Positions 1-10,607 of a DNA stretch of 64,000 nucleotides are shown piece after piece (position 1 is the first letter of the stretch; every line of letters begins with the position of its first letter). The stretch is taken from assembly GCA_030280995.1 (NCBI GenBank), contig JASXTE010000007.1, positions 6,059,001 to 6,123,000 on the forward strand, given 5' to 3'. The DNA is from Hemileia vastatrix. Its lineage: Eukaryota; Basidiomycota; Pucciniomycetes; Pucciniales; Zaghouaniaceae. The notes below the pieces were generated by a model, which made no database searches, had not been told where the DNA came from, and saw only the letters and a list, made by a program, of their open reading frames with translations. The position numbers and the translations under genes were made by a program.

Positions 1-1126
1 TGACAGATCAATTGGGCTCATTTAGAACTATTGATTTGGCTAGTTAAATGCATAAAAATAACACTTTTCAAATTTGGTGTTTTTTATGCCAGAAATGGCT
101 TCTGTGTACTGGCTACATACTGCCTGCTTTTTTCCCATGTGAATAGCTTCATTTTTAGCAAAGTTAGCTTTTTCACACTATAATTACCCCACATTCTACG
201 CCCACTGTGGGGAAACACACTAAAATAGGCAACAGGCGCTTATTTAGTGTCCTAGCTTAATTAATAATGCATTGACCTTGTTTATATGCACTAATTTCAT
301 TAATAACCTCACTCTTGGCACTTTATTTCATCACCACGCTTAAATTCGCCTAATTTTAGTCAAGGATTTACCCGTGCAAGCGCCTTCCAAGGACTGCATG
401 TAGTTACCCCACATCTCACGCTCTTTTTTAAGTTTTTGGGTGGTTTCTCAGTCAATTTTGGTTATTTTTGAATGGGAATTTCACATAGTATAATGTCAGG
501 ATTAGCCCCATTATTTCTACAGTGAATCCTCCTTATTATTAAGCTATAATTAACCTTGAAAAGTCTCCTTTAACCTTGTTATAATATTGTTTTCCACGCA
601 TATACTCTCTTTTTGTCTTTTCTTTAATTTTGATGGATCTCCCTTATTATTAATAGGATTTTAGTGGTTGTTGTTTGTTTAATTACGTTATTGGTCACTA
701 GGGCGTTGGTGGAAAGGTCTATTACTTGTTTGAAGGCGTCATTAACATTGTATTGGATTGTACTTCAAGGTGTTTATTGGGGAACTTAGTGGGTATAAAA
801 GGAGGGGGTTTTTGGTCTTGTTTTCTACATTCAATTTATCATCTTTACAATTACAATTACAATATAACCAATACAATTTATCTTACATTTCATTAGTACT
901 TTAGAGAGTCTTTGAATAGTATTTTAAATATATTACATCTATTTTTCTGCACAACAATAAGCCTTGTAATACCAGTTATAATAAGTGAGAGTAAATTACT
1001 GAGTTTTATAATTGATTTATTCCACTACTTGCTTGTCTTACACCATTGTATTCATTTGGGACCTTTTATAGATCTTCTAGACACTAGACCAGCAAGCTAT
1101 TCACGTCTCTGGACTTGGACTTAGCC
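1..1126 (+). repeat. Probable 3' part of an unrelated LTR or promoter-bearing repeat
   Basis: AT-rich sequence with no credible gene. It has a TATA box near 794 and, downstream, a run of repeated ACAATT units near 848-870. It ends in ...TTAGCCTGACA immediately before T-rich tract DNA. A TATA box followed by several hundred bases and a terminal GACA is how the LTRs elsewhere in this window look. Its sequence does not resemble the other LTR families here, and the upstream end lies outside the window. Reading it as an LTR fragment is an inference. The short open frame near 912-1124 has no ATG start and is not gene-like. Confidence 0.4.
794..802 (+). promoter_or_regulatory. TATA box (TATAAAAGG)
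   Basis: TATAAAAGG in the + direction. The same box is found in the LTRs of this window. Confidence 0.5.
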
Positions 1127-1222
1127 TGACATATATAGACTTTTTTTTTTAATTTTTTTTTTTTGTAAACTTTTTTTTTTGTAGACTTTTTTTTTTTTTT
1201 TTTTAAAAAAAAAGACTTTTAT
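1127..1222 (+). repeat. T-rich TAGAC tract
   Basis: Homopolymer T runs broken by AGAC, between the first repeat and the minus-strand LTR that follows. Same tract family as the larger blocks further right. Confidence 0.8.
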
Positions 1223-2407
1223 TATCAGCCGGTCGTCTAGAAGAAAGAGGAGAAGGAGAAAGAAAATAGATAGGAGGGAGACAGAATAATGGAATAGGAT
1301 AAAGTAAACAAATAATAATAATATTTTTTAAACAAGAGGGTGACAAGGTAAATTTGAGACCTGACAAAAGTATAAGGATTTATTTAAATGGTAATATATG
1401 TTTAATTAGTAATTATGTTCAAAGCACAGCAATCAGTGATAGTTATTATTAAACTTAAAGCAACCTTTAAATATTTATATAGTATTTTAATTAGAAGTGT
1501 AATACTAATAAAAATAGTAAATAAACATAGTATATTTATAATATATTTAAGTGAGTGTGTAATAAGTAATGAGCTACCAGAGAGGTTTCCAAAGCCCTTT
1601 TATAGGCAAGAGGACCTTCTGGAGTGTTCCAATAGTAATTAAAAAAGAGTAAAATAATGTGAAATAAATAATTAAAAGAATTTAATTAAAAACATAAAAG
1701 ATAAACCCGTGAATAAGCAACAATTTTTCCCATCAGAAATTTCTAAAAAAGAATAGAATTAATATAACAAATAACTACGTGAGTATGGAAAATGAGAACT
1801 GTGAGAAATAAATCTAAAGAAGGAATACAAATAGCTAAAAAGGTTTAATTAAAACAAAAGGAATTATTTTTACGCTTTTAAATAATCTTAATTCAGTATA
1901 AGTAAAGGTAATTTAATTATTTTAACTATTACAAGTAATTAATTGAAACAACTAATTAATTTAATAAAGTAACTTATTTAAAATGAGAAATTAAATTTAA
2001 TCATATTAAATAATTTTTTTTAATTAATTTAGTAATTTTAGTGACACAATTAAGGGTCAAAGAAGCGCCCAATATTTATGGATAGTATTATATGATAAGT
2101 TGTATTTAGTTTATATAAATTTTATTATTGAAATTGTAATTACAGTGTTAGTTAAATTTACACTTATAATATAATTTTAAATAATTAATTTATACATACA
2201 AAGTGCGCCATGATATTATAGAATATAATATTTGTTTATGTAATAAAACTTATTTAATAATAAAATTAAGTATAGTAATTATTTTATTTATTCATAAAAT
2301 ATTTATAATTTTACTTTAATAATTTTTTGTAATTACATAATGTTATTCCTTTATATGATTGCAGTAATTTATTATATAAATTACTAGGCTCCTGAGATAG
2401 CCTGACT
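1223..2407 (-). repeat. Solo LTR 1 (minus orientation)
   Basis: About 1.19 kb between a TATCAGCCGG tip (left) and GCCTGACT (right), the inverted counterpart of the TGTCAGCC...CCGGCTGATA ends of the + strand LTRs. Read on the minus strand it holds the family U3 block (GACCCTTAATTGTGTC near 2042-2060) and TATAAAAGG near 1598-1608 followed by the GGGCTTTGGAAACCTCTC stretch. No internal coding region is attached, so it is a solo LTR. TTTAT lies left of it and again at 2412-2416, a possible but offset target duplication. Confidence 0.75.
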
Positions 2408-2626
2408 GAAATTTATTATTATTATTTTTTATTTTTTTAATTAGACTTTTTTTTTAGACTTTTTTTTTATTTTTATTTTTATTTTTTATTTTTTTGTAGA
2501 CATTGTTTTTTTTTTTTTAATAAGACTTTTTTTTTTATTATAGATTTTTTTTTTCTTTTTTTTGTGGACTTTTTTTGTTTTTAATATTTTTTTTTGATAG
2601 AGACTTTTTTTTTTTTTTTTTTAGAC

Positions 2627-2657
<31 letters not shown>

Positions 2658-2838
2658 TTTTTTTTAATTATTTTTTTTTTAATTATTTTTTTTTAAAGAA
2701 TTTTTTTTTTATTGCTTTTTTTTGATTAGAAAATATTTTATTTTATTTTTGTAGACTTTTTTTTTTTAATTTTTATTTTAGACTTTTTTTTTTATTAATT
2801 TTTCTTTTTCATAGACTCTTTTTTTTTTTGACTTTTTT
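2408..2838 (+). repeat. T-rich TAGAC tract between two opposing LTRs
   Basis: Runs of 7-15 T separated by AGAC, TAGAC or GTAGAC, plus an ATT microsatellite near 2632-2660. Its left two thirds match the tract at about 14165-14400. No coding potential. Confidence 0.85.
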
Positions 2839-4046
2839 TGTCAGCCAGGCTATCTCAGGAGCCCAGTAAATTATGTGATAAATTACTGGAATAATTTAAG
2901 GGAATAATGCTATACATTTTATGTAGTTACAATAAAAAATCTTATTGAATAAAATTATATTTTATAAGTAATATAGTTTTATATTAAGAAACTTTTTATT
3001 ACATATAAAATATTATATTCTATAATTTCATGGCACATTTTGTATGTATTCTAAATAAATAAATAAATTATTTAAGGTTATATTATAAGTATAAAATACA
3101 ACTTATAATGTAATTACAAATTGAATTATAAAATTTATATAAACTAAAATACAACTTGTCATTAAATATTATCCACAAATATGGGCGCTTCCTTGACCCT
3201 TAATTGTGTCATTAAAATTACTAAATTAAGTAAAATACTTATTTAATGTGATAAATTGTATTTCTCATTCTAAATAGGTTATTTTATTAATTTAATTAGT
3301 TGTTTCAATTAAATTAATAATTTATTAACTTGAAATGGTTAAAATGATTACTTTAATTCTCTTTATACTGAATTAAAAAGCATGAAAATAATTCCTTTTG
3401 TGTTAATTAAATCTTTTCAGTTATTTTCATTACCTGTTTTAGATTTCGTTTCCCATAGTTCTCATTTTTTCATACTCATGTAGTCATTAATTATATTAAT
3501 TAATATTTTTTTGGAACTTTAAGGTGGGAAAGTAATTGCTTATTCACAGGTTTAATTCATTGTTTTTATTTTGTATTTTTTTTAATTAAATTCTTTTAAT
3601 CATTTCACATTACCTTACTCTTTTGTAAATACTATTGAACCATTCCAGAAGGTCCTCTTGCCTATAAAAGGGCTTTGGAAACCTCTCTGGTAGGAAACAC
3701 TTATTTACACTCATATTTTGTCATATCTTAACTATAATACAATTATTATTATTTTTATTGGTACTACAATTCGAATTTAAATTTTATATAATATTACGAT
3801 TACCATAAGTCTATTATTAATATTACTTGATTGCCGCGCATTGAAATATAATTTACTAAAATAGATATATTTAATATCATTTGAAACTACTATTGTGTTA
3901 TTTCTCATAAAGTATTGTTGTATCACTCTCCATAAATTCAATTAACCTTCATTTCTCAAATCCTATTTACCACTTAGTCTTTATTTTCTATTCTAACTAC
4001 TTCTTTTATCCTTCTTTTCCTGCTTCTTCTAGACGACTCGCCGATA
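2839..4046 (+). repeat. Solo LTR 2 (plus orientation)
   Basis: Begins TGTCAGCCAGGC directly after a T run and ends in CTAGACGACTCGCCGATA. Contains the family U3 block (GACCCTTAATTGTGTC near 3195-3210), TATAAAAGG at about 3663, the GGGCTTTGGAAACCTCTC stretch after it and a GATTGCCGCGCA box near 3830. No gag or pol is attached. It is homologous to LTR 1 in opposite orientation and to the LTR split by element B. Confidence 0.8.
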
Positions 4047-4092
4047 CTTAAAATATCTTTATATCTTTTGGTCATTATCTTTCAACATGTTC

Positions 4093-4131
<39 letters not shown>

Positions 4132-4891
4132 TCTTTTCTTTTCTTCTCATTATCTCAACACATCTCATCTTTTTCTTCTTTGTTGGTTTGACTTCTTAAT
4201 GATTTTTTTTTGATGATTTGGTGTTTTTTTTTACTTGTTTTTTTACTTGTGGAACTCATCTTTATGATACTGTTTTTTTCGTTTCTTTTTTATAGAATTT
4301 TATTATTATTAATTTTTTTATTAGACTTTAATTTTAATTGTTATTTTAATTTAAATTTATTTTTGTAGACTTTTTTTTTGTTTCAATTTTTTTTTTTTTT
4401 TTTTTTTTTGTAGACTTTAATTTTTTTTACATACTTTTTTTTTTTTTTTGTACACTTTTTTTTTATTAAACTTTTTTTTTTTAAAAATAAGACTTTTTTT
4501 TTTTTTTTTTTGATGTTTTTTTATTTATTTATTTATTTTTTTTGATGTTTTTTTATTTTTTTTTGATGTTTTTTTTATTTATTTTTTTTTGATGTTTTTT
4601 TTTTGTTTTTTTTTTTGTTTTTTTGATGTTTTTTTTACTTTTTTCTTCTCTTCTTCTCATTATCTCAACACATCTCATCTTTTTCTTCTCTGTTGGTTTG
4701 ACTTCTTTTTGATGTTTCTTTTTGATGTTCTTCTTTTTTTTTGATGTTATTTATTTTTTTTTTTACTTGTTTTTTTTTACTTCTTTTTTTTACTTGTAGA
4801 ACTCATCTTTATGATTCTGGGTTTTTTTTTCTTTTTTTTTTAAGACTTTTTTTTTTACTTGTTTCTTCTTGTGGAACTCATCTTTATGATT
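4047..4891 (+). repeat. T-rich tract with an internally duplicated non-T segment
   Basis: Low-complexity T-rich DNA. A recognisable segment (CTCATTATCTCAACACATC...GTTGGTTTGACTTC) occurs near 4145-4198 and again near 4655-4708. The stretch ACTTGTGGAACTCATC...ATGAT occurs near 4246, 4793 and 4858. The tract has therefore grown by duplication of units of about 0.5 kb as well as by T-run slippage. TTTTTTGATG is a secondary sub-repeat at 4510-4760. No gene seen. Confidence 0.75.
4096..4123 (+). repeat. (CT)n microsatellite
   Basis: About 14 uninterrupted CT units. Confidence 0.95.
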
Positions 4892-4896
4892 ATGTT

Positions 4897-5700
4897 TGTC
4901 AGCCAGGCTACTAGACTTACCCAGTGAAATAATTAATTATTTACTGGATGAAGCCGCACCTTATCATTTTAATTATTTAATTATAAATCAGTTACATTAA
5001 AATTACTTATAATAAATTAACTAATTACAGAATGATAAAATTAAATGAATAATTAAAATTAAATATAAAATTGTCCCTTATATTTTTTCTCTAACACCAT
5101 GCTCATTTGACAGGTTGGAAGAAATAAAGATTTATATTAAAAATAGATTTTAAAATTAAAATAAGATTTTAATATTCAAATAATATTAAATATATACAAA
5201 AACTCAAATTTCTTATTTAGAATTGACTTCTACAGTAAATATTAAATAAATTGATGTATTTCTGACATACTCTGTAAATACATCTTTTTGATGCCTTCTT
5301 TTTAGAACAACTTTATTATTTGAAAATACTCCTTCTGGAATATTCTTTTTCTCTCTCTCTCATACTACTGTTTTCAGAATTTGATTGCCGTTCTTTGTCC
5401 CTCCTTTGCCTATATAAGGCCTCTCTTTTGGTTGTTTTTTATTCATTCCTTTACCAAATTACTTTATTATTACTATTTACAACACAATACTTATTTTTAT
5501 ATCTTATCTCATTAGTAGTTACAAGAGCGTAATTCTAATCAATAAATTATAACAATATTTAAACCCTACCTCTTATATTTGAGTAACAAATCACTTAGAT
5601 TAAGAAATATGTACCAAATTTTTGAGAGTTTATTTAAAATCCTTAAAATCCTCATAGAAACTTCATACCAAATCTTCTAGACCAAAAGCGTACCTTGACA
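4897..5700 (+). repeat. Element A 5' LTR
   Basis: TGTCAGCCAGGC...CCTTGACA, 804 bp. TATATAAGG at 5411-5419 is the likely core promoter and is followed by the start of transcript-like sequence. The open frame at 5320-5532 recurs in the other LTR because the LTRs are copies; it lacks any protein family features. Confidence 0.93.
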
Positions 5701-5715
5701 ATTGAGGGCTTTCCA
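5701..5715 (+). other. Primer-binding block of element A
   Basis: ATTGAGGGCTTTCC directly abuts the LTR CA end. B, C, D and F have close variants at the same place (ATTGGAGGCCTTTCC in B and C). A tRNA-type site would start at TGG two bases in; here that is TGA, so this copy's site is degraded. Confidence 0.6.
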
Positions 5716-6755
5716 AATTATCAACGGCGCAACAATATTTGAGGCATAATCAAGGAGACCATTGGTGTGCGAAGTACCTGTAAAGGACGAGAAAGCGAGA
5801 AAAAGACGAACGTCATATGTCACGTGACAAAATTTTTTGCTGCAAACGGGAATAGAACCTTTCTCCAAAAATTAAGTTCATATACTGACTAAACGTCGTA
5901 TATATCGTGGTAATTATTGTTATTACTATTTGTGGGTTACTCTTCACTCTTCATTTGCTACGTATTTCCTTTTACTCAGCACTCTGTAAGTGGCATTTAT
6001 TTTCTCATTTTACAGGGGGAGGTGTCTGGTAATTTGGAATTTATTTTTATTATTATATATTTTTTTTATTTTTCCTGGTTGACCATAATAGAGCAATAAG
6101 TGTTCTTAGTCCCAGAAGTAATAAATTAATTATATTTTAATATTATTTATTATAATTTTTCAGTTGACATTTGTCCTGATTAATTTAATTGTTCCAGTTG
6201 ACAAATTGTCCTGACAATAATATTTTTAATTAATATATAATTAATATTTAATTACTTCAGTTGACTTTAAGTCCTGGTAATTCAATAAATATTTTAATTA
6301 ATAAAACTCACATTTAATTATTTCAGTTGACATTAAGTCATGGTAATTAAGTGATCAAGCTTAATAAAATTTTAAAATAAAAATTTATATTTAATTACTT
6401 CAGTTGACATTAAGTCCTGGTAGTTAAGCTATCAGTTTAATAAAATTTTGTTAAATTAATAAAGTTTCATATTTGATTACTTCAGTTGACAATAAGTCCT
6501 GGTAAAAAATTAGTTGATTTAAATCCTGAAAATAAATAATTAAAAATTATTAATAAAAATTCTAATTTATTTCTACAGTTGATTATATTATAATCCTGGT
6601 TTTAAATTTTTTTTCTATTAATAAATTAATTTTATTTAAGTTGATTTTTATCCTGAAAAAGATTTTTATTTATTTTTTTATTTTTTTTTTAAAAATCAAA
6701 AATAAAGACTAATTAATCTTATTGTCTCTTTTCTTCATTTCAGTAGAATCTTAAA
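5716..6755 (+). promoter_or_regulatory. Element A untranslated leader
   Basis: 1.04 kb between the primer-binding block and the Gag ATG, with no credible ORF. It holds a GTAAGT donor-like site at 5986, a TTACAG acceptor-like site ending 6015, a TTGACC...TTAGTCCCAG unit at 6079-6116, the hairpin array at 6161-6655, and a pyrimidine-rich CAG at 6741-6743, thirteen bases before the ATG. The GTAAGT site and the TTGAC units recur in B, C, D and F. Confidence 0.75.
6161..6655 (+). repeat. Array of nine TTGAC...GTCCTG hairpin units in the leader
   Basis: Units start at about 6161, 6195, 6258, 6324, 6401, 6483, 6511, 6576 and 6638. The core is CAGTTGACATTAAGTCCTGG: CAG pairs with CTG and GAC with GTC around a small loop, giving an imperfect hairpin with a TT bulge. 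Several units are preceded by a pyrimidine-rich CAG and followed by GTAA or GTAG, so each core also looks like a 16-nt exon between an acceptor and a donor. The segments between such sites (6277-6326, 6343-6403, 6420-6485) are 50, 61 and 66 bp, within the size range of fungal introns. The units recur, more diverged, in B. Confidence 0.8.
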
Positions 6756-6894
6756 ATGACTAACCAAAGTGGTTCTGCTGCACGTGAAGAAGAACTAGAC
6801 TTAATTGATTATGATGAGCCTACTTCTGTAAGTTCTCCTTTAACAAGAAGAATTTCTCAAAATAATAAATCCTTGCCCCAAACAGGATGTAGAG

Positions 6895-7254
6895 ATGGAA
6901 GAAGTAGAAATCCTAGTGGACACAACACAGGATCAGAAGCCTATGATAAACACACCAGAAGAGCTTCCAAAAGGCTTCAGGATAAAAAAGATGCCATTGT
7001 CTCAGCAGGTAAAGAATCTGTCTACTCACATAAAGGAGTTAAGGACAGAAAGCTTGAGACTAAATGTAAGGGTATATACTTTGGAAGAAAAGGTGAGAAG
7101 AACAGATACTTTTCTCCAAGAGAAGAAGAAACCTCTTCCTCCCAGGGATCAACAACAATTGGCTCCCCAGTCCCAAGAGAAGGTGGAAGTGTCCAAGTGG
7201 AAGTGGGACTGGCTAAACACTCAGTGGGACTACCTAGCTCAAAACCAGCATTAG
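6895..7254 (+). CDS. Overlapping +1-frame ORF inside gag (frame beta), truncated copy
   Basis: 119 codons from ATG 6895 (G at -3 and +4), +1 relative to Gag, which stays open throughout. It starts MEEVEILVDTTQDQK and has a heptad-rich segment KNLSTHIKELRTESLRLNV, then a Lys/Pro-rich stretch and KWKWDWLNTQWDYL. The stop TAG at 7252 replaces CAG found in B. Without it the frame would run on to the Lys-Pro-Trp end near 7367 that B, C, D and F share as Pro-Trp-stop. Between families this frame keeps more residues (KGxxIKKxPLxQQVxNL, HIKELR) than Gag does over the same bases. A translated accessory protein is an inference; remnants of a frameshifted Gag are the alternative. Confidence 0.55.
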   Translation: MEEVEILVDTTQDQKPMINTPEELPKGFRIKKMPLSQQVKNLSTHIKELRTESLRLNVRVYTLEEKVRRTDTFLQEKKKPLPPRDQQQLAPQSQEKVEVSKWKWDWLNTQWDYLAQNQH

Positions 7255-7367
7255 TTACCTCAGGCAGGTCCATCAAGGCCCAACCAGATCAATCCCACTC
7301 CTCCCCACCCTTATCAAGGAGGCAAAAGAAGAAGAAAGCCCAATATGGTGATACCCAGCAAACCCTG

Positions 7368-7425
7368 GTACGTCCCTCTATTGATTCTCAAGTGCCTTTT
7401 CTTGTGGCTGACTCTGTTCCTTCAG
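7368..7425 (+). other. 58-bp intron-like segment in gag of element A
   Basis: CCCTG|GTACGT...CTGACTCTGTTCCTTCAG|GTAAAT. It has a donor-like start, a CTGAC branch-like site and a pyrimidine tract before CAG. The same position in B, C, D and F also carries a GT-start segment of exactly 58 bp. The Gag frame reads through it when retained. Removal shifts frame and gives a stop within about ten codons. Confidence 0.55.
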
Positions 7426-8270
7426 GTAAATCAGGAAGGGAGGATGAAACTTTGAGACCTATAGAGGCTGGGAGTAGTAGACAAATCACTCATGTATCAA
7501 ATCCTTTACTTTTAATTGCTACCTCAATGATTAATCCTGATATGGCTGTGATTGATGAAACTCTTGACCCTGAGTTCTATGAGAGTCTGGAAAGTTACTC
7601 AGTTTCCTTATTGAGAAACACTCCAGATGTAGCAAGAATTAATGATGAGCACTTGAGAGATATTATTGCCAAGCAAAATCATATAATGAACAATATGCAA
7701 TTGACTCAGAGATATAATAGTTTGTTAACTGATCAGGGTTATCAAGCATTAAGAAGTGAATCACAGAGAGTCTCTGATGAATTGTCTCATTACAAAGCAA
7801 CCCATGAAAAGAAAGTTGCTTTATGGCAAAATATAAAAAATGATTTGTCTAAACTAAAAGATACTGTATCTGCCTGTTGCCAGGAGGTAGAGATAGATAA
7901 GATAAATCTGAAAAGATTGAATGACCATTTGTCATCTTTTCAAAATAAAAATCGATTATCTTTTGCAACTATCAATGAGAGTTTATCTAGTCTTCCAAGA
8001 ATGAAAACAAGACTAACAACCATTGAAGAAAAATTGAACTCATTGTTAAATGACCAAAAATATTCTGAAATTTCTGTGAAGGAACATATAGTGCAGGATG
8101 CTCAAATAGTACCTGTGGCTAGTTCATCTAAAGTAAAAATAGCTCCAGAAATACCTGTTGATAACACTGAGTTTCCATCAAAAACTGATGATGCACCAGG
8201 ATCTGCAACAGAAGGATTAAAAAATGAGATTTCAGCACAATTAGAGAAATTACAGCTGCTTCTTACTTAG

Positions 8271-10607
8271 AAACAAGCTAGTACTAAGGAGACTCCTTCA
8301 AATCAAAAGAATTGGTCAAAACTTGACCAGTACCCAACATTTAATGGTGATTCTTCCTCTGATTGGCAACAATTTATTTGCAGAATTGATAACTTAAAAA
8401 ATTCTTACAAACTCCCAGATGAGGAAATTGTGTCCAAGTTAATTTCTTTGTTCACTAATGTTGCCCTGATGTGGTATGAATCTGTTCTCCTGGATGGGAA
8501 TGACTACTCATGGGAGGATTGGAAGAAATTAATTAAAGCACAATTTGGTGGCTCCAAGTTCAGAATGGCTCAACAAAGGCAGTATGAGGAAACTAGATAT
8601 AGCTCTTCTACTGATAAACATATTGAGTTTATAATGAAACTTGTAGAAATATTAAGGGAAATGGACCCAAATATGGAGGTTGATTTATGGAAGGACAGGA
8701 TCCTCTATAAATTACCAATGTCTCTGAGAGACTTGATAGTGGCTAGGACTGAGTTCTCCAAAGAACCCTCTTCTTTCATTAATACTTGCAATGAGATACT
8801 TCTAAACAATAAGTATGATTCCAGAAGATTCATTCCTAGGACCCCTTTGGAGAAACCCTCCACTTACCAACAGAAACCTCTGGAAAAGGTTGATAAACCT
8901 TCTGCCCCTGTTGCACAAAAGAAGTATGCAACAAACACTTGCTTCAAGTGCAACAAGCCTTGGCAGAAAGGCCATGTTTGTGACAAGAAGATAAATCTTG
9001 TAGAACAAACAGAGGAACATGCTGATGACACAGTGGTACTGGATGATACATCAAGTGATTGTGCCAGCAATATTTCATATGAATCTCAACAAGAAATCTT
9101 GATGCTGGAAGAGGATATCCATTATTTAAATACTATTGACATTGATAATAATGATTTATCTACAGTTGAAGATGCTGAGATCATAAAGAACATTGAGGAT
9201 AGCTCAATTATTATTGCCCCTCTTAAGGCACCAGTCTTGATCAATGGAACCAGCATTGAAGTTGTTCTGGATTCTGGAGCTGGAGGAAGTGTAGTATCTG
9301 AAAGAGCACTTACTTCAGTAGATCAAGACTATAAATCTAAACTGATGCCTATCATTTCTGAAAATTGGAGAGGGTATGGCTCTGTTTTGTCCCCCATTGG
9401 GAAATACAAAGCCACAGTGTTTTTTAAATATAACCATGTTTTTGTAAGAGCTATTTGTGATTTTGTTGTCATGAAAAATGATAACTTGACCAATTGGTTT
9501 ATTGTAGGGAATGATATTTTAACCAATTATGGCATAAAATTGGATCCTTCAAACCAATGTTTCACGATGGGGATGAATGGGAAGAGAAAATTTAAGATTT
9601 CCTCCCCTAAAAAATTAGTAAAACCAGAATTGAACACATGTAATTCTGTGGTTCAATATAAAGGAAGATCCACAAAGGAAATGCATGCCCTTATGTCTAA
9701 AATTGACAATGCTTCTTTTGGAGAACAACTTTCTGGTGAGGATAAAGATTCCATCATTAACTTGATAAAATCTTTTCCTATGGCCTTTGCTCATGGGTCA
9801 CATGAACTGGGATTAGTTAAAGAGGAAATGAAACTTTCATTGTCTTGCCCATTAACTGATATACCACCTAGTTTAAAGAAGAAGCCTTATCCTGCTTCTC
9901 CCACAAAGAGAAAAGATATTGAAGACAATATCTCTACCCTTTTAAAAATGAATATTATTGAAAAGGTAGTTGAAACACTTAAATATTGTGTTATCTCACC
10001 TGTCCTAATTTCTTATGAGAAAGATAAAGCCAGGTTATGTGGTGATTATAGAGCACTAAAAACTTATACTGTTGATGATATCTACCCTTTACCTAGAATC
10101 AGCTCTATACATGCTACTTTACAGGGTGCTAAATATATCAGCTGTTTGGATGGTAATAAAGGATATCACCAGGTACCTGTTGAGAAAAATTCTCAGAACT
10201 TTCTGATGATTGCCACTCATATGGGTATTTATAAGTACATTAGGATGCCATTTGGCCCTAAAAATGCCCTTTCAGTTTTCCAAAAAGTAATGGATAACAC
10301 ATTCCATCAAGAGATAATTGAAGGATGGCTGATGGTTTATATTGATGATATTATTATATTCTCAAAAAAATTTGAGGACCATCTTAAACACCTGTGTAAA
10401 GTATTCCAGAAAATGGATGAAATAAATATGACACTTGCTTTGAAGAAATGTAAATTTGGTTTCCATTCTTTAAAAGTTCTTGGTCATGTTGTTTCAGGCT
10501 TACAGATATGTGTTGAGCAGAACAAAGTGGCAGCCATACAACAGGTGAAGGCTCCTACAACAGTGAGAGAGCTCCAAAGTTTTTTTGGGAATGTGTGGAT
10601 ACTATAG
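8271..10607 (+). pseudogene. pol: Element A Gag C-terminus, zinc knuckle, protease and reverse transcriptase
   Basis: Continues the Gag frame after the TAG. A capsid-like domain (WSKLDQYPTF to YEETRYSS, about 8310-8600) is the retrotransposon gag family. The zinc knuckle CFKCNKPWQKGHVC (8940-8981) has CX2CX7HXC spacing rather than the usual CX2CX4HX4C. The aspartic protease shows VVLDSGAGGS (DSGA at 9270-9281). RT follows from about 9880, with LCGDYRALKTYTVDD, the SCLDGNKGYH segment and the catalytic YIDD at 10338-10349. The frame is lost at a seven-T run (10580-10586) where other copies have six, giving LQSFFGNVWIL-stop in place of LQSFLGMCGYY. Confidence 0.9.

Larger units (their letters stand above)
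6756..8270 (+). pseudogene. gag: Element A Gag, N-terminal part (504 aa to in-frame TAG)
   Basis: Begins MTNQSGSAAREEEL at an ATG with A at -3, just after an acceptor-like CAG. B, C, D and F align at the equivalent start. Residues 1-50 are acidic then Ser/Thr-rich. Residues 50-210 are Ser/Lys/Arg-rich and probably disordered; this part overlaps a second conserved frame (6895-7254). Residues about 295-440 are heptad-like and predicted coiled coil. The frame ends at TAG 8268-8270, where copy B has CAG (Gln), and continues in the same frame afterwards, so the stop is a point mutation in a single Gag-Pol ORF. Expected role is assembly of the virus-like particle. Confidence 0.85.

Noticed and set aside
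5320..5532. Open frames in LTRs (also 13239-13451, 15379-15663, 23083-23367, 28930-29133, 30024-30209, 47570-47916) as genes
   Set aside because: Hydrophobic, T-rich translations; pairs match only because LTRs are copies; no domain or codon signal.
5986..6015. A 30-bp intron between GTAAGT and TTACAG in the leader of A
   Set aside because: Too short for spliceosomal removal; if the donor is used, a more distant acceptor is more likely.
6161..6655. Leader array as a CRISPR array
   Set aside because: Units are 16-20 nt with irregular spacing and AT-rich, non-unique intervals in a retroelement leader of a eukaryote.
8268..8270. TAG between Gag and Pol of element A as a programmed read-through stop
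   Set aside because: Copy B has CAG (Gln) at this codon. C has its own stop at a different place, where F has a sense codon. The stops are ordinary mutations in a single Gag-Pol ORF.
10580..10586. T7 slippery run in element A as a programmed frameshift
   Set aside because: Other copies have six T and stay in frame; the extra T just breaks A in the middle of RT/RNase H, where no family uses a frameshift.
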